The notes under the pieces were generated by a model. It did not search any database, was not told the origin of the DNA, and was given only the letters and a program-made list of their open reading frames with translations. The position numbers were made by a program, and so were the translations under genes. A stretch of 64,000 nucleotides of DNA from Rhizobium leguminosarum. Its GTDB lineage: Bacteria; Pseudomonadota; Alphaproteobacteria; Rhizobiales; Rhizobiaceae. The DNA is taken from positions 1,798,001 to 1,862,000 of the forward strand of contig NZ_CP016286.1 in assembly GCF_001679785.1 (NCBI RefSeq). The letters are read 5' to 3'. This document shows, in pieces, positions 1-8,005 of this stretch. The first letter of the stretch is position 1; each line of letters begins with the position of its first letter.

Positions 1-1242
1 AAGGGCGTTGTCCTGATCCATCAGGAACTGCAGCTTCTGCCGCAGCTGTCGATCGCGGAAAACGTCTTCATCGGACGCTGGCTGATGAAGAACGGCGTCG
101 TCGACCGCGCCCAGATGGTTCGCCGGGCCCAGGACCAGCTCGCTCGCTTGAACCTTCACATCCCCGCAACGCGAACGGTCGCCGGCCTTTCCACGGCAAA
201 TCAGCAACTTATCGAGATCGCCAAGGCGCTGGCTCTCAACGCAAAGCTCCTGATCCTCGATGAGCCGACAGCCGCCCTTGGCGGCGCGGAGACGGAAGCT
301 CTCTTCGAACAGGTTCGCAAGCTTCGATCAGAAGGCGTCGGCATCGTCTACATTTCCCACCGTATGGAAGAGATCAAGCAGATAACCGACCGGATCGTCG
401 TTCTTCGTGACGGGGAGCGGGTGCAAGAATTCTCAGACAGCGCGACCCCGGTGCGAACGATTGTCGAGAGCATGGTCGGGCGCCCGCTTGACCGTTTGTT
501 CCCTACCCTGCCGGTTCCGACAGATCGTCCGGTACTCCAGGTGTCCGGGCTGAGCTCGCCGGACAACTCGTTCCGTGACGTTACCTTCGAGGTCCGGGCC
601 GGGGAAATTCTGGGGATCGCCGGATTGGTCGGCGCCGGCCGCACCGAACTGGTGCGTGCGATTTCGGGAGCAGATCCAATCAGTGCTGGTTCGATCAAGC
701 TGGAAGGCGAGGAACTGAGGCTGCGAGATCCGGCGGACGCGATCGCCAAGGGTATCGTGATGGTTCCGGAAGACCGCAAGGAGCAGGGCCTGATCGTCGG
801 GCACCGGATCAGCGAGAACATTATCTACGCCAATCTTGACAAACTCGGCGGCGGTTGGATCACGCCGCGCATCAAGCGTTCGTTTGCAGAAAAGGCAGTT
901 TCCAAGTTCGGCGTAAAGGGCCGTGCTGAACAGCACGCCTCGGACCTATCCGGCGGTAACCAGCAGAAGGTCGTGATCGCGAAGTGGCTGATGCGCGATC
1001 CCAAGGTCGTCGTGCTCGACGAACCGACGAGAGGCATCGACGTCGGCGCCCGAGCGGGCATCTACGACATCATCGTCAATCTTGCCAAACAGGGCGTGGC
1101 GGTCATCGTCGTAAGCTCAGACCTCGAAGAAGTTCTCGGAGTCTCCAATCGCATTCTCGTGCTTGCGCAGGGCAAACAGGCGGGGATTCTCAATCGTGAC
1201 CAGGCAAATGACGTTTCGGTCATGGAGCTAGCCACCATCTAA
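1..1242 (+). CDS. Sugar ABC transporter ATP-binding protein, double NBD (5' end outside window)
   Basis: Cytoplasmic ATPase of a CUT2 (RbsA/MglA-type) sugar or polyol importer. The frame is open from base 1, so the N-terminus lies upstream; 413 codons are visible. The first domain shows a Q-loop (HQELQLLPQL), the signature LSTANQQ and Walker B LLILDEPTAAL. The second domain shows the degenerate Walker A GLVGAGRTEL (about base 625), the signature LSGGNQQKVVIAKWL (about base 946) and Walker B VVVLDEPTRGID (about base 1007). Two fused NBDs with a weak second Walker A are normal for this family. It is followed by an SDR dehydrogenase after 22 bases and then a triosephosphate isomerase remnant. 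That context resembles rhizobial erythritol/polyol loci (inference); the substrate cannot be read from the sequence. Confidence 0.93.
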   Translation, partial: KGVVLIHQELQLLPQLSIAENVFIGRWLMKNGVVDRAQMVRRAQDQLARLNLHIPATRTVAGLSTANQQLIEIAKALALNAKLLILDEPTAALGGAETEALFEQVRKLRSEGVGIVYISHRMEEIKQITDRIVVLRDGERVQEFSDSATPVRTIVESMVGRPLDRLFPTLPVPTDRPVLQVSGLSSPDNSFRDVTFEVRAGEILGIAGLVGAGRTELVRAISGADPISAGSIKLEGEELRLRDPADAIAKGIVMVPEDRKEQGLIVGHRISENIIYANLDKLGGGWITPRIKRSFAEKAVSKFGVKGRAEQHASDLSGGNQQKVVIAKWLMRDPKVVVLDEPTRGIDVGARAGIYDIIVNLAKQGVAVIVVSSDLEEVLGVSNRILVLAQGKQAGILNRDQANDVSVMELATI

Positions 1243-1264
1243 ACAGACACAGAAAGGAAGAGCG

Positions 1265-2053
1265 GTGTCCGACATCACTCTGAACGCCCCGAAGCTTTTC
1301 GATCTCAGCGGCAAGGTTGCCATCGTTACCGGAGCCGGGAGCGGCATTGGGCAGCGCATTGCCATCGGCCTTGCGCAATGCGGCGCCGACGTGGCGCTGC
1401 TCGACCGCCGAACCGACGACGGGCTGGCCAAGACGGCTGAACATATTCGCGCCGCCGGCCGCCGCTCGATCCAGATCGCGGCGGATGTCACGAGCAAATC
1501 TTCCCTTGGAGATGCAATAGCACGTACCGAGGCCGATCTCGGCCCATTGACACTTGCAGTCAACGCGGCGGGCATCGCTAACGCAAACCCGGCGGAAGAG
1601 ATGGAGGAGGACCAATATCAGACGTTGATGGATATCAACCTGAAAGGCGTCTTTCTTTCCTGCCAGGCAGAGGCTCGCGCCATGCTGAAGAATGGACGCG
1701 GCTCCATCGTCAACATCGCTTCCATGTCGGGTGTGATCGTAAACCGCGGGCTGAGCCAGGCGCACTATAACGCCTCCAAGGCCGGCGTGATCCATATGTC
1801 GAAGTCCATGGCGATGGAATGGGTCGACCGCGGCATTCGCGTCAACACCATCTCCCCCGGATACACGGCAACGCCCATGAACACCCGTCCGGAGATGGTC
1901 CACCAGACCAAGCTCTTCGAAGAGCAGACGCCGATGCAGCGCATGGCAGCGGTGGACGAGATGGTAGGCCCGGCGGTGTTCCTGCTGTCGAATGCGGCAA
2001 GTTTCGTGACCGGCGTCGATCTTCTCGTCGACGGCGGTTTCTGCTGCTGGTGA
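1265..2053 (+). CDS. SDR family NAD(P)-dependent oxidoreductase
   Basis: Short-chain dehydrogenase of 262 aa, the usual classical-SDR length. It has the Rossmann motif TGAGSGIG (residues 22-29), NAAG (100-103) and the catalytic pair Y168 and K172 in YNASK. The C-terminus VDGGFCCW resembles polyol dehydrogenases. The start is GTG at 1265, with the purine-rich SD AGAAAGGAAGAG just before it; no ATG is suitably placed. It lies 22 bases after the sugar ABC ATPase, so it is probably the last gene of that operon and oxidises the imported sugar or polyol (inference). The exact substrate is unknown. Confidence 0.9.
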   Translation: MSDITLNAPKLFDLSGKVAIVTGAGSGIGQRIAIGLAQCGADVALLDRRTDDGLAKTAEHIRAAGRRSIQIAADVTSKSSLGDAIARTEADLGPLTLAVNAAGIANANPAEEMEEDQYQTLMDINLKGVFLSCQAEARAMLKNGRGSIVNIASMSGVIVNRGLSQAHYNASKAGVIHMSKSMAMEWVDRGIRVNTISPGYTATPMNTRPEMVHQTKLFEEQTPMQRMAAVDEMVGPAVFLLSNAASFVTGVDLLVDGGFCCW

Positions 2054-2057
2054 TGCG

Positions 2058-2266
2058 ATGAGAAAGCTCATTGCCGCCGCTGGAAAATGCACGGTCTCGC
2101 TTCCTCCCTGGCTGAGATCGAGGCGCTGAAGGGACTAACGGGTATGACGGCGTGCGATATCGTCGTCTGCCCGCCCTTCACGCCGATCGAACGGACGGAG
2201 AGCTCAGGCGTCGTCATCAGCGCTCAAGACTGCCTGAATTCACGACAACCAGTTGAGCTCCAATAA
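2058..2266 (+). pseudogene. Triosephosphate isomerase remnant (frameshifted, truncated)
   Basis: The start reads MRKLIAA. After a one-base frame change the sequence reads WKMHGLASSLAEIEALKG and continues to CPPFTPIE and ISAQDCLN before a stop at 2264. This matches the first quarter of TpiA, including the substrate-binding lysine region (AGNWKM) and the AQDC strand. The frame breaks exactly at the GNWK motif, and about 180 residues are missing. It starts 4 bases after the SDR stop, so it was probably once the next gene of the operon. Rhizobial erythritol loci carry a second tpi gene (tpiB); this may be what is left of one (inference). Confidence 0.8.
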
Positions 2267-2325
2267 TGATCGCATGGTAGGTCGCATCCACATTTGCTGT
2301 TTGTCGACGGACGTAAGGAAAGAGC

Positions 2326-3108
2326 ATGAAACGCTTTGAGCAGAAGACTGTCGTCATTACCGGGGGAAGCCGCGGCATCGGAGCGGCGATCGCCAAACGC
2401 TTTGCGAAAGAAGGCGCCAATCTTGTCGTCTCGGCCAATGAGGACCTGGTTCACGGCGTTGCCGAACAGATCCGGGCCGAAGGCGGCAAGGCGATCTCCT
2501 TCATCGGCGACGTCACCGACAAGGCGAGCGTCACCGCCCTCTACGATGCCGCCGAGAAGGAATTCGGCTCGGTCGACGTCTCGATCCAGAATGCCGGCGT
2601 CATCACCATCGCCCGCGTCGAGGACCTGACCGAAAACGAATGGGACAAGGTCATGGCCGTCAACACCAAGGGCGTCTTCCTCTGCGCCCAGGAGGCGATA
2701 TCAAGAATGCGCAAACACAAGCGCGGCGGCCGCATCATCAACACCGCCTCCGGCCAGGCCCGCGACGGCTTCATCTACACGCCGCATTATGCCGCCTCGA
2801 AAATGGGCGTCGTCGGCATCACCCAGAGCCTGGCCAAGGAAGTCGCGACCGAGAAGATCACCGTCAACGCCTTCTGCCCCGGCATCATCGAGACCGACAT
2901 GTGGGCCTATAACGACCAGGCCTGGGGCAAGTTGCTCGGCAACTACGCCCCCGGCGAACTGATGAAGGAATGGGTCGAAGGCATCCCGATGAAACGGGCC
3001 GGCTCCGGCGAAGACGTCGCCGGCCTGGTCACCTTCCTCGCCAGCGATGACGCCGCCTATATCACCGGCCAGACGATCAATGTCGACGGCGGCCTGATCA
3101 TGTCCTGA
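2326..3108 (+). CDS. SDR family oxidoreductase, butanediol/sorbitol dehydrogenase-like
   Basis: SDR enzyme of 260 aa with TGGSRGIG (residues 12-19), NAG (89-91) and the catalytic pair Y155 and K159 in YAASK. The stretch around FCPGIIETDMW and the loop that follows it resemble meso-2,3-butanediol and sorbitol dehydrogenases. The ATG follows GGAAAGAGC. It is separated from the upstream SDR by the isomerase remnant and about 60 bases, so it may be independently transcribed. A dispersed palindromic repeat begins directly after its stop codon. Substrate unproven. Confidence 0.9.
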   Translation: MKRFEQKTVVITGGSRGIGAAIAKRFAKEGANLVVSANEDLVHGVAEQIRAEGGKAISFIGDVTDKASVTALYDAAEKEFGSVDVSIQNAGVITIARVEDLTENEWDKVMAVNTKGVFLCAQEAISRMRKHKRGGRIINTASGQARDGFIYTPHYAASKMGVVGITQSLAKEVATEKITVNAFCPGIIETDMWAYNDQAWGKLLGNYAPGELMKEWVEGIPMKRAGSGEDVAGLVTFLASDDAAYITGQTINVDGGLIMS

Positions 3109-3163
3109 TGCATGTCGCCCAAAAGTGCGCAGTGGTTTGGGGACAACGACACGAATCAAACCA
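3109..3163 (+). repeat. Stop-proximal dispersed repeat, copy 1
   Basis: The segment contains GCATGTCGCCCAAAAGTG and then GGTTTGGGGACAACGACA, which can fold as an imperfect hairpin (CCCAAA against TTTGGG). Related copies lie at 34355 and 38189, and a second subtype at 34852 and 52651. All five begin within about 10 bases after a stop codon. Confidence 0.65.
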
Positions 3164-3297
3164 CCAACGAAACGCGGAAGGCCACGCCGTCGTCGCCTCC
3201 GTGTGAACAGTGTGTCCATCGGCGTTAGGGCAACCTTGCATTTTTGCCAGGTCGAGTGACCTTGCCATTTGCCTGTTTTTGATCCTATCTTTGAAAT

Positions 3298-3484
3298 GTT
3301 CTCAGGGCGGGGTGTAACTCCCCACCGGCGGTATCAGGAGCAATCCTGGAGCCCGCGAGCGCTTCCGGCACTACAGCGCCGCGTGTCTTTCAGACGCGCA
3401 AAGGACGCTGTAGCACTATTGCTGGAAGGTCAGCAGATCCGGTGAGATGCCGGAGCCGACGGTATAGTCCGGATGGAAGAGGAC
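3298..3484 (+). promoter_or_regulatory. FMN riboswitch (RFN element)
   Basis: The conserved RFN blocks are present in order: AGGGCGGGGTG, CCCCACCGGCGGTA, AGCCCGCGAGC, GGTCAGCAGATCCGGTGAGA, GCCGGAGCCGACGGT and AGTCCGGATGGAAGA. Helix P1 closes between GTTCTC (3298-3303) and GAGGAC (3479-3484). It lies 130 bases upstream of ribB, so it should repress riboflavin synthesis when FMN is high. The variable stem between GCGAGC and GGTCAGC is enlarged by a palindromic repeat (next entry). Confidence 0.95.
3371..3413 (+). repeat. Palindromic repeat inside the riboswitch variable arm
   Basis: The outer arms CTACAGCG and CGCTGTAG enclose a second hairpin, GCGTGTC with GACGCGC around TTTCA. A close relative stands free at 27856-27957 and shares TTTC, GACGC and CAAAGGACGCT. 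The repeat sits exactly in the arm of the FMN aptamer that tolerates length variation, so the conserved core is intact. Confidence 0.8.
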
Positions 3485-3499
3485 AACACGGGCAGTCGC

Positions 3500-3592
3500 A
3501 CTCCATCCCGGAGTCGGCTGACGTTTGTTCGCCCAAGGGAAGAAGGCTCGCTCACGGATTGAGCCGAGCAGACCATGTCAGCCCGCTGACAT
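3500..3592 (+). promoter_or_regulatory. Hairpins between the FMN aptamer and ribB
   Basis: Three stem-loops follow the aptamer: ACTCC/GGAGT (about 3501-3515), GGCTC/GAGCC (about 3545-3564), and the perfect palindrome ATGTCAGC-CC-GCTGACAT (3575-3592), just upstream of the ribB SD. There is no U-tract terminator, so control of translation initiation or an anti-sequestor switch is more likely than termination (inference). Confidence 0.5.
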
Positions 3593-3614
3593 AACCCTTG
3601 AAAGGCCAGACAGC

Positions 3615-4250
3615 ATGACTATCGCAAGAATTGAAGATGCCATATCAGCCATTGCCAGCGGCAAGATGGTCGTCGTCGTCGATGATCAGAACCGGGAAAA
3701 CGAAGGCGATATCGTGGTCGCCGCCGATGCCGTCACCCCGGAAACGATCGCCTTCATGATGACCCACGCCCGCGGCCTCGTCTGCATCGCCATGGAAGGC
3801 GAGCGCCTCGATGCACTCGACATTCCGCTGATGGTGCCCAACAACACGGAATCGCACAAAACCGCCTTCACGGTTTCGGTCGATTATCTCAAGGGCACAT
3901 CAACAGGCATCTCGGCTGCCGACCGCGCCGCCACCGTCCGCGCCCTAGTCGACGATCGCGCAAAGCCAGCCGAATTCGCCCGCCCCGGCCATATCTTCCC
4001 GTTGCGCGCCAACCCCCGCGGCGTGCTCGGCCGCCCCGGCCACACCGAAGCCGCCGTCGATCTCGCCCGCCTCGCCGGAAGGATCCCCGCCGGCGTCATC
4101 TGCGAAGTCGCCAATGACGACGGAACCATGTCCCGCCTGCCCGAACTCACGCTCTTCGCCGAACGCCACAACCTCCCCCTCGTCACTATCGAGGATCTGG
4201 TCGCCTATCTCGACCGCCAAGCAGAAAGAGACATACGCGAAGTCGCTTAA
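3615..4250 (+). CDS. ribB: 3,4-dihydroxy-2-butanone 4-phosphate synthase
   Basis: Converts ribulose 5-phosphate to dihydroxybutanone phosphate and formate, supplying the four-carbon unit of riboflavin. The protein has 211 aa and is a stand-alone enzyme with no GTP cyclohydrolase II domain. It shows the acidic metal/substrate loop DDQNRENEGDIV, HARGLVCIAM, and HTEAAVDLARLAG followed by GVICEV. ATG 3615 follows AAAGGCC. The frame is open back to 3525, but that part overlaps the riboswitch leader and lacks family similarity. Regulation is by the upstream FMN riboswitch. Confidence 0.96.
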   Translation: MTIARIEDAISAIASGKMVVVVDDQNRENEGDIVVAADAVTPETIAFMMTHARGLVCIAMEGERLDALDIPLMVPNNTESHKTAFTVSVDYLKGTSTGISAADRAATVRALVDDRAKPAEFARPGHIFPLRANPRGVLGRPGHTEAAVDLARLAGRIPAGVICEVANDDGTMSRLPELTLFAERHNLPLVTIEDLVAYLDRQAERDIREVA

Positions 4251-4263
4251 TCTGCGCAAAGCC

Positions 4264-4302
4264 GCCAGCCCCCTCCTTCGAGGCCCCTGCGGGGCACCTC
4301 AG
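4264..4302 (+). repeat. Dispersed inverted repeat, copy A, left arm (interrupted by IS)
   Basis: This 39-base segment is 37/39 identical to 60809-60847. It contains the hairpin CCCCTGCGGGG and ends in CACCTCAG. It is the left arm of a large inverted repeat whose right arm resumes at 5830. The last five bases, CTCAG, are duplicated at 5830-5834 as the target duplication of the inserted element. Confidence 0.85.
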
Positions 4303-5829
4303 AGCTTGTGAAGCTTTTGAATCTGGTGCGTTTCTGGCCGGTCTTGGTTGGCCGATGCAATCGAGCGTCAGACGATTGCGAGGTGCGTTCGGATGGTCGC
4401 TTGTTGGCGTCTGGGTGATTGGGCTGGTTTAGCCGTTGGCAAGCCGATGGCCTTGCAAGATATTGTTGGTGAGTGCGTAGCAGAGCACGACGGCACGGAC
4501 CTTTTCGATGCCGCGCACCGGCAATTGTCGCAGGTTCCAGTTGCGCCAGCGGGCATGGATGCATTCGCAGATCGAGCGGGGTTTGTACTGAGCCTTGCCC
4601 ATCTCGCTTGCCATGCGAGCCCGCCAGGCTGGCACACCCGGACCGTCGCCGTGCCGCGGCAAGAAGGGATCGGTTCCGTGCTTGGACTGAGTGGGCGGAC
4701 AAAAGACCTCAACCCCTTCGGCGTGCGCCCACTCGATATCTTCAGCGCTGCAAAAGCCGCCATCGGCGAGATAGCGCCGCGGCAGATGGCCGCTCAGCGC
4801 GCCCAACCGCTCCAGCATCGGCCGCATGAGGCCGCGATCGGAACCGGCATTGGTCACCTCGAGCCCGACCACGAGCTGCTCACCGGCCGCGCTCGCAACC
4901 TGCACATTATAACCTGGACGGAAGCCGCCGTCGGCCATCTTCATCACCCGCGCCTGTGCATCCGTGCTGGAGGCGCGCGGCTCCTTCGGCTTTTTGCCAT
5001 TGCCACGCTTTTCTTCGCGTGCCTGGCGCCGGTGCTCGATCTCTTCAAGCGCGGCCTGGGCTGCTCTGACCCGCTCGCCACGCTCGCGCGCCGCTCGTTG
5101 CTTGGCCGCCTTGATGCGCCGATTGCTGGCATCCGAACGCGCATCAACCTCCTGCTTGAGCTGATCCACAACGGCCTCGGCAATCGAAAGATGCCGATCG
5201 AGCGTCGCCTTGCGGCTGAACGAGGCGGCGCCCGCGCTCGCCCGTACCCGCACGCCATCCTGCGCCAGACTATCGAGAGCGACGAGCCCGGCATTGGCAA
5301 GCGCCGCCAGATGCTCGCAAAGCAGCCGGTCGAGCAGATCGGCGCAACCAACCCGAAAATCCGCCAGCGTGTGATAGTTCACCGAGACACCGCCGCACAG
5401 CCAGCGATAAACGTCGTGGCTCCCGCACAGCCGTTCCAGCGCCCGCGCGCTGCCGACGCCGTCGCTGCTGGCATAGAGCCACAGCGCCAGCAAAAGCCGT
5501 GGTGAAATCGGTGGATGGCCCGGCCTGTGCTCACGCGCCTTGATCCGATCTTCGAGCCCGCTCAGATCCAGTCCCTCGACATAGCTCCAAATGACGCGCA
5601 CCGCGTGATCCTGGCCGATCAAGCTGTCGATATCCACCACACGCAACTCGATCTGATCGCGCACCGGCTCGCGCATGCGCGCCGCACCGCCCGCCACCTG
5701 AGCACTTCGCCGCGCCTCATGCACCGGCAATCCTTCGAACAGCTCGTCGCCCACCATCATCCCCCAAGCAAATCAACCACCCAACAGAATCACAATCCAA
5801 TCGCATCCGCCACCAAACATTCACAGCCT
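4303..5829 (-). mobile_element. IS1182-like insertion sequence (1527 bp)
   Basis: The ends read AGCTTGTGAA at 4303 and, on the opposite strand, AGGCTGTGAA at 5829 (8/10 match). They are flanked by a 5-base direct duplication CTCAG (4298-4302 and 5830-5834). One intact transposase gene fills most of the element. It is inserted in the middle of a dispersed palindromic repeat, in line with the known preference of many IS1182-type elements for palindromic targets. Confidence 0.85.
4429..5760 (-). CDS. IS1182/IS5-superfamily DDE transposase
   Basis: 443 aa, full length for the family. The N-terminal domain contains the DUF772-type stretch HPPISPRLLLALWLYA and VNYHTLADFR. A basic, charged coiled-coil insertion follows at about residues 195-270. 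The catalytic region has KMADGGFRPGYNV (first Asp), RYLADGGFCS (second Asp), and a C-terminal stretch with CECIHARWRNWNLRQLPVRG, the expected position of the Glu. The frame is intact, so the element may still be mobile. The start ATGATG at 5760 follows a GGGGG run. Confidence 0.92.
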   Translation of the reverse strand: MMVGDELFEGLPVHEARRSAQVAGGAARMREPVRDQIELRVVDIDSLIGQDHAVRVIWSYVEGLDLSGLEDRIKAREHRPGHPPISPRLLLALWLYASSDGVGSARALERLCGSHDVYRWLCGGVSVNYHTLADFRVGCADLLDRLLCEHLAALANAGLVALDSLAQDGVRVRASAGAASFSRKATLDRHLSIAEAVVDQLKQEVDARSDASNRRIKAAKQRAARERGERVRAAQAALEEIEHRRQAREEKRGNGKKPKEPRASSTDAQARVMKMADGGFRPGYNVQVASAAGEQLVVGLEVTNAGSDRGLMRPMLERLGALSGHLPRRYLADGGFCSAEDIEWAHAEGVEVFCPPTQSKHGTDPFLPRHGDGPGVPAWRARMASEMGKAQYKPRSICECIHARWRNWNLRQLPVRGIEKVRAVVLCYALTNNILQGHRLANG

Positions 5830-5945
5830 CTCAGGATGAGGCTGGAGAGAGGGCGTGCCAAGCCCCACGGCACCACAATTAGCCCTCATCCTGAGGCGCG
5901 CAGGCCGCAGGCCGGAGCCTCGAAGGACGAGGGCGGGTGGCTGGG
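5830..5945 (+). repeat. Dispersed inverted repeat, copy A, right arm
   Basis: Begins CTCAGGATGAGGCTGGAGA, continues through a spacer, then CCCTCATCCTGAGGCGCG and GCCTCGAAGGACGAGGGCGGG, which is the reverse complement of the left arm at 4264-4302. Copy B (61945-62075) has the same order. With the IS removed the repeat would be roughly 155 bases and could fold on itself. Confidence 0.8.
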
Positions 5946-5993
5946 TCCCAGACGCGAACGGCTGGTTACCACAGCACACCCTATTTCCTGCCC

Positions 5994-6761
5994 CTATGTC
6001 CGGCTGATCGAAACCCCACCATCCGCCAGCATCGCCGTGCCGGTCACGAAGCTCGACATGTCGGAGGCGAGGAAAAGCGCCGCATTGGCGATCTCTTCGG
6101 GTTGCGCCATGCGTTTCAGCGCATGCAATCCCTCGACGAAGGCGAGCACCTCCGGCGTGGCATCAGGCGCGTTGGTAATGCTGGCGGGTGTGTCGGTGCC
6201 GCCGGGAAGCAGTGCGTTGACGCGGATCTTCTGCGCTCCGAGTTCAGCGGCGAGCACCTGCACGAAACCGATCAACCCCGCCTTGCTCGCCGCATAGGCG
6301 GCCATGCCAGGCATGCCGACAGTGTGGCCGACGAAAGTCGAGGTGAAGATCAGCGATCCGCCGCCTTTTCCCATCACCGCCGACTGGTACTTGGCGCCGA
6401 GGAACGCGGCGGTGAGATTGGTCTCGATCGTCTCGCGCCAGCCCTCCAGCGACAGCCCGGCGACCGGCCCCATCTCACCGAGGATGCCGGCATTGTTGAA
6501 GGCGATGTCGAGCCTGCCGAAGCGCGAGACTGCCGTCTCGACGAGCCTTGCCTGCAGCGCCTCGTCCCTGACATCGCCTGATATGGCGACGGCCTGTCCG
6601 CCCTCCGCCTCGATTTCTGTGATGACGGCATCGAGCGCGTCCTGCCGCCGGCCGGTGACCACAAGCTTGGCGCCTTCCCGCGCAAAGAGTTTCGCCGCCG
6701 CGCGGCCGATGCCGGAGCTTGCGCCGGTGATGATTGCGATCTTGTCGTTGAGAAGTGTCAT
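5994..6761 (-). CDS. SDR family oxidoreductase
   Basis: 255 aa classical SDR with TGASSGIG (residues 12-19), NNAG and the active-site YAASK. The C-terminal LADGGVSISRT closes the fold. It is transcribed away from the EamA gene, and its 3' end abuts the repeat that carries the IS1182 element. The start is ATG 6761, downstream of AGGAGAGACC on the minus strand. No neighbour indicates a pathway; substrate unknown. Confidence 0.9.
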   Translation of the reverse strand: MTLLNDKIAIITGASSGIGRAAAKLFAREGAKLVVTGRRQDALDAVITEIEAEGGQAVAISGDVRDEALQARLVETAVSRFGRLDIAFNNAGILGEMGPVAGLSLEGWRETIETNLTAAFLGAKYQSAVMGKGGGSLIFTSTFVGHTVGMPGMAAYAASKAGLIGFVQVLAAELGAQKIRVNALLPGGTDTPASITNAPDATPEVLAFVEGLHALKRMAQPEEIANAALFLASDMSSFVTGTAMLADGGVSISRT

Positions 6762-7087
6762 ATCGGTCTCTCCTGGGTTGTTGCGATATCCGAGATGCTC
6801 AAACTTCAGACGATGCAGCCACCCGTTTCCCGCGTAGCACGAGAAAAACGCCTATGGCCGAACCGGCAGCTCGACGGCGCGTCCTCATCGACGCCTTGAT
6901 TGCGGCGTCGGAAATATCGGAATTCATCTTATAAAACGGGGATTTGCGGAAACCTGTGTCCACGCCTGCGTTGACATCCGCGTTATTGTGCACCGCATCA
7001 TCGATTTATGCTTTGTGTGACATTCATCCGATTCCCTTCATGCATCTTCGCGACTAAAAGGAGCGCACAGGTAACGGGAATCTCTTC
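6762..7087. other. Divergent intergenic region
   Basis: 326 bases between two divergent genes. A 64-codon minus-strand frame (6799-6993) is present, but it has no clear SD and no recognisable protein features, so I do not call it. Promoters for both flanking genes should lie here; I cannot place them. Confidence 0.5.
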
Positions 7088-7996
7088 ATGCCGCGGTCAT
7101 GCAATACTGAGGGCGCCATCTATATGAGCTTGGCGATGGCCGGCTTTTCCGCAAGCGACGCTCTGTCCAAATCGGTGATCGCCTATATGAACGCCGGCGA
7201 GATCATGTTCCTGCGCGGCCTCTTCACCAGCCTGCTCGTCTATCTGATCGCCTGGAGAATGGGCGCGCTGCGTTCCTGGCGCATCGTGCTGGAGCCGATG
7301 ATCATCTTCAGGATCATCTGCGAGGCGCTCGCCGCCGTCACCTATATCACCGCGCTCGGCATGATGCCGATCGCCAACGCCTCGGCGATCCTGCAATCGC
7401 TGCCGTTGGTCGTCACCTTCGGCGCTGCCCTCTTCTTTGGCGAGCCGGTCGGTTGGCGGCGCTGGTCGGCCATCGTCGTCGGCCTCATCGGCGTGATGAT
7501 CATCATCCGCCCCGGCCCTGAGGGATTCACCGCCGCCGCCCTCCTCTGCGTCGCCGCGGTGCTGACGACGGCCGGCCGCGATCTCGCCACCCGGAGCATC
7601 AGTCCGGAGATTCCCTCGCTGATGATAACCGTCATCACCGCCATATCAGCCTCCTTCTTCGGCGCGCTCCTCATCCCGGTGCTCGGCGGCTGGCAGCCGG
7701 TCAGCGCTAACGCGCTTGGGCATCTCGTGCTCGCCTCTGTGCTGGTGCTCATCGGCTACCAATCGGTCATCCTCGCCATGCGCACCGGCGAAATCTCCTT
7801 CGTCGCGCCGTTCCGCTATACCAGCCTGATCTTCTCCTCTCTGCTCGGCTTCATCTTCTTCGCCGAAGTGCCTGACAACTGGACGCTCTTGGGGGCTGCG
7901 ATCGTCATCGCCTCCGGCCTCTATACGTTCTATCGTGAGGCCAAGCGCCGTGTATCGCCGATCGCGCAGGAATCCGCGCCGCGCGCGCCGGTTTGA
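7088..7996 (+). CDS. EamA/DMT family transporter
   Basis: 302 aa inner-membrane protein with about ten hydrophobic segments arranged as two EamA repeats, for example YMSLAMAGFSASDALSKS at the start and LLGAAIVIASGLYTFY near the end. The basic C-terminus REAKRRVSP is probably cytoplasmic. Family members export metabolites or amino acids; the substrate here is not deducible. ATG 7088 is used because the first helix begins shortly after it. It is followed 9 bases later by mobA, so they may be co-transcribed. Confidence 0.88.
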   Translation: MPRSCNTEGAIYMSLAMAGFSASDALSKSVIAYMNAGEIMFLRGLFTSLLVYLIAWRMGALRSWRIVLEPMIIFRIICEALAAVTYITALGMMPIANASAILQSLPLVVTFGAALFFGEPVGWRRWSAIVVGLIGVMIIIRPGPEGFTAAALLCVAAVLTTAGRDLATRSISPEIPSLMITVITAISASFFGALLIPVLGGWQPVSANALGHLVLASVLVLIGYQSVILAMRTGEISFVAPFRYTSLIFSSLLGFIFFAEVPDNWTLLGAAIVIASGLYTFYREAKRRVSPIAQESAPRAPV

Positions 7997-8005
7997 GGAA
8001 GGATC

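Noticed and set aside
4348..5505. 385-codon plus-strand frame
   Set aside because: It is antisense to the IS1182-type transposase and has no recognisable domain; an effect of GC-rich codon use.
6799..6993. 64-codon minus-strand ORF in a divergent promoter region
   Set aside because: No SD, no family features, and it covers the region expected to hold promoters.
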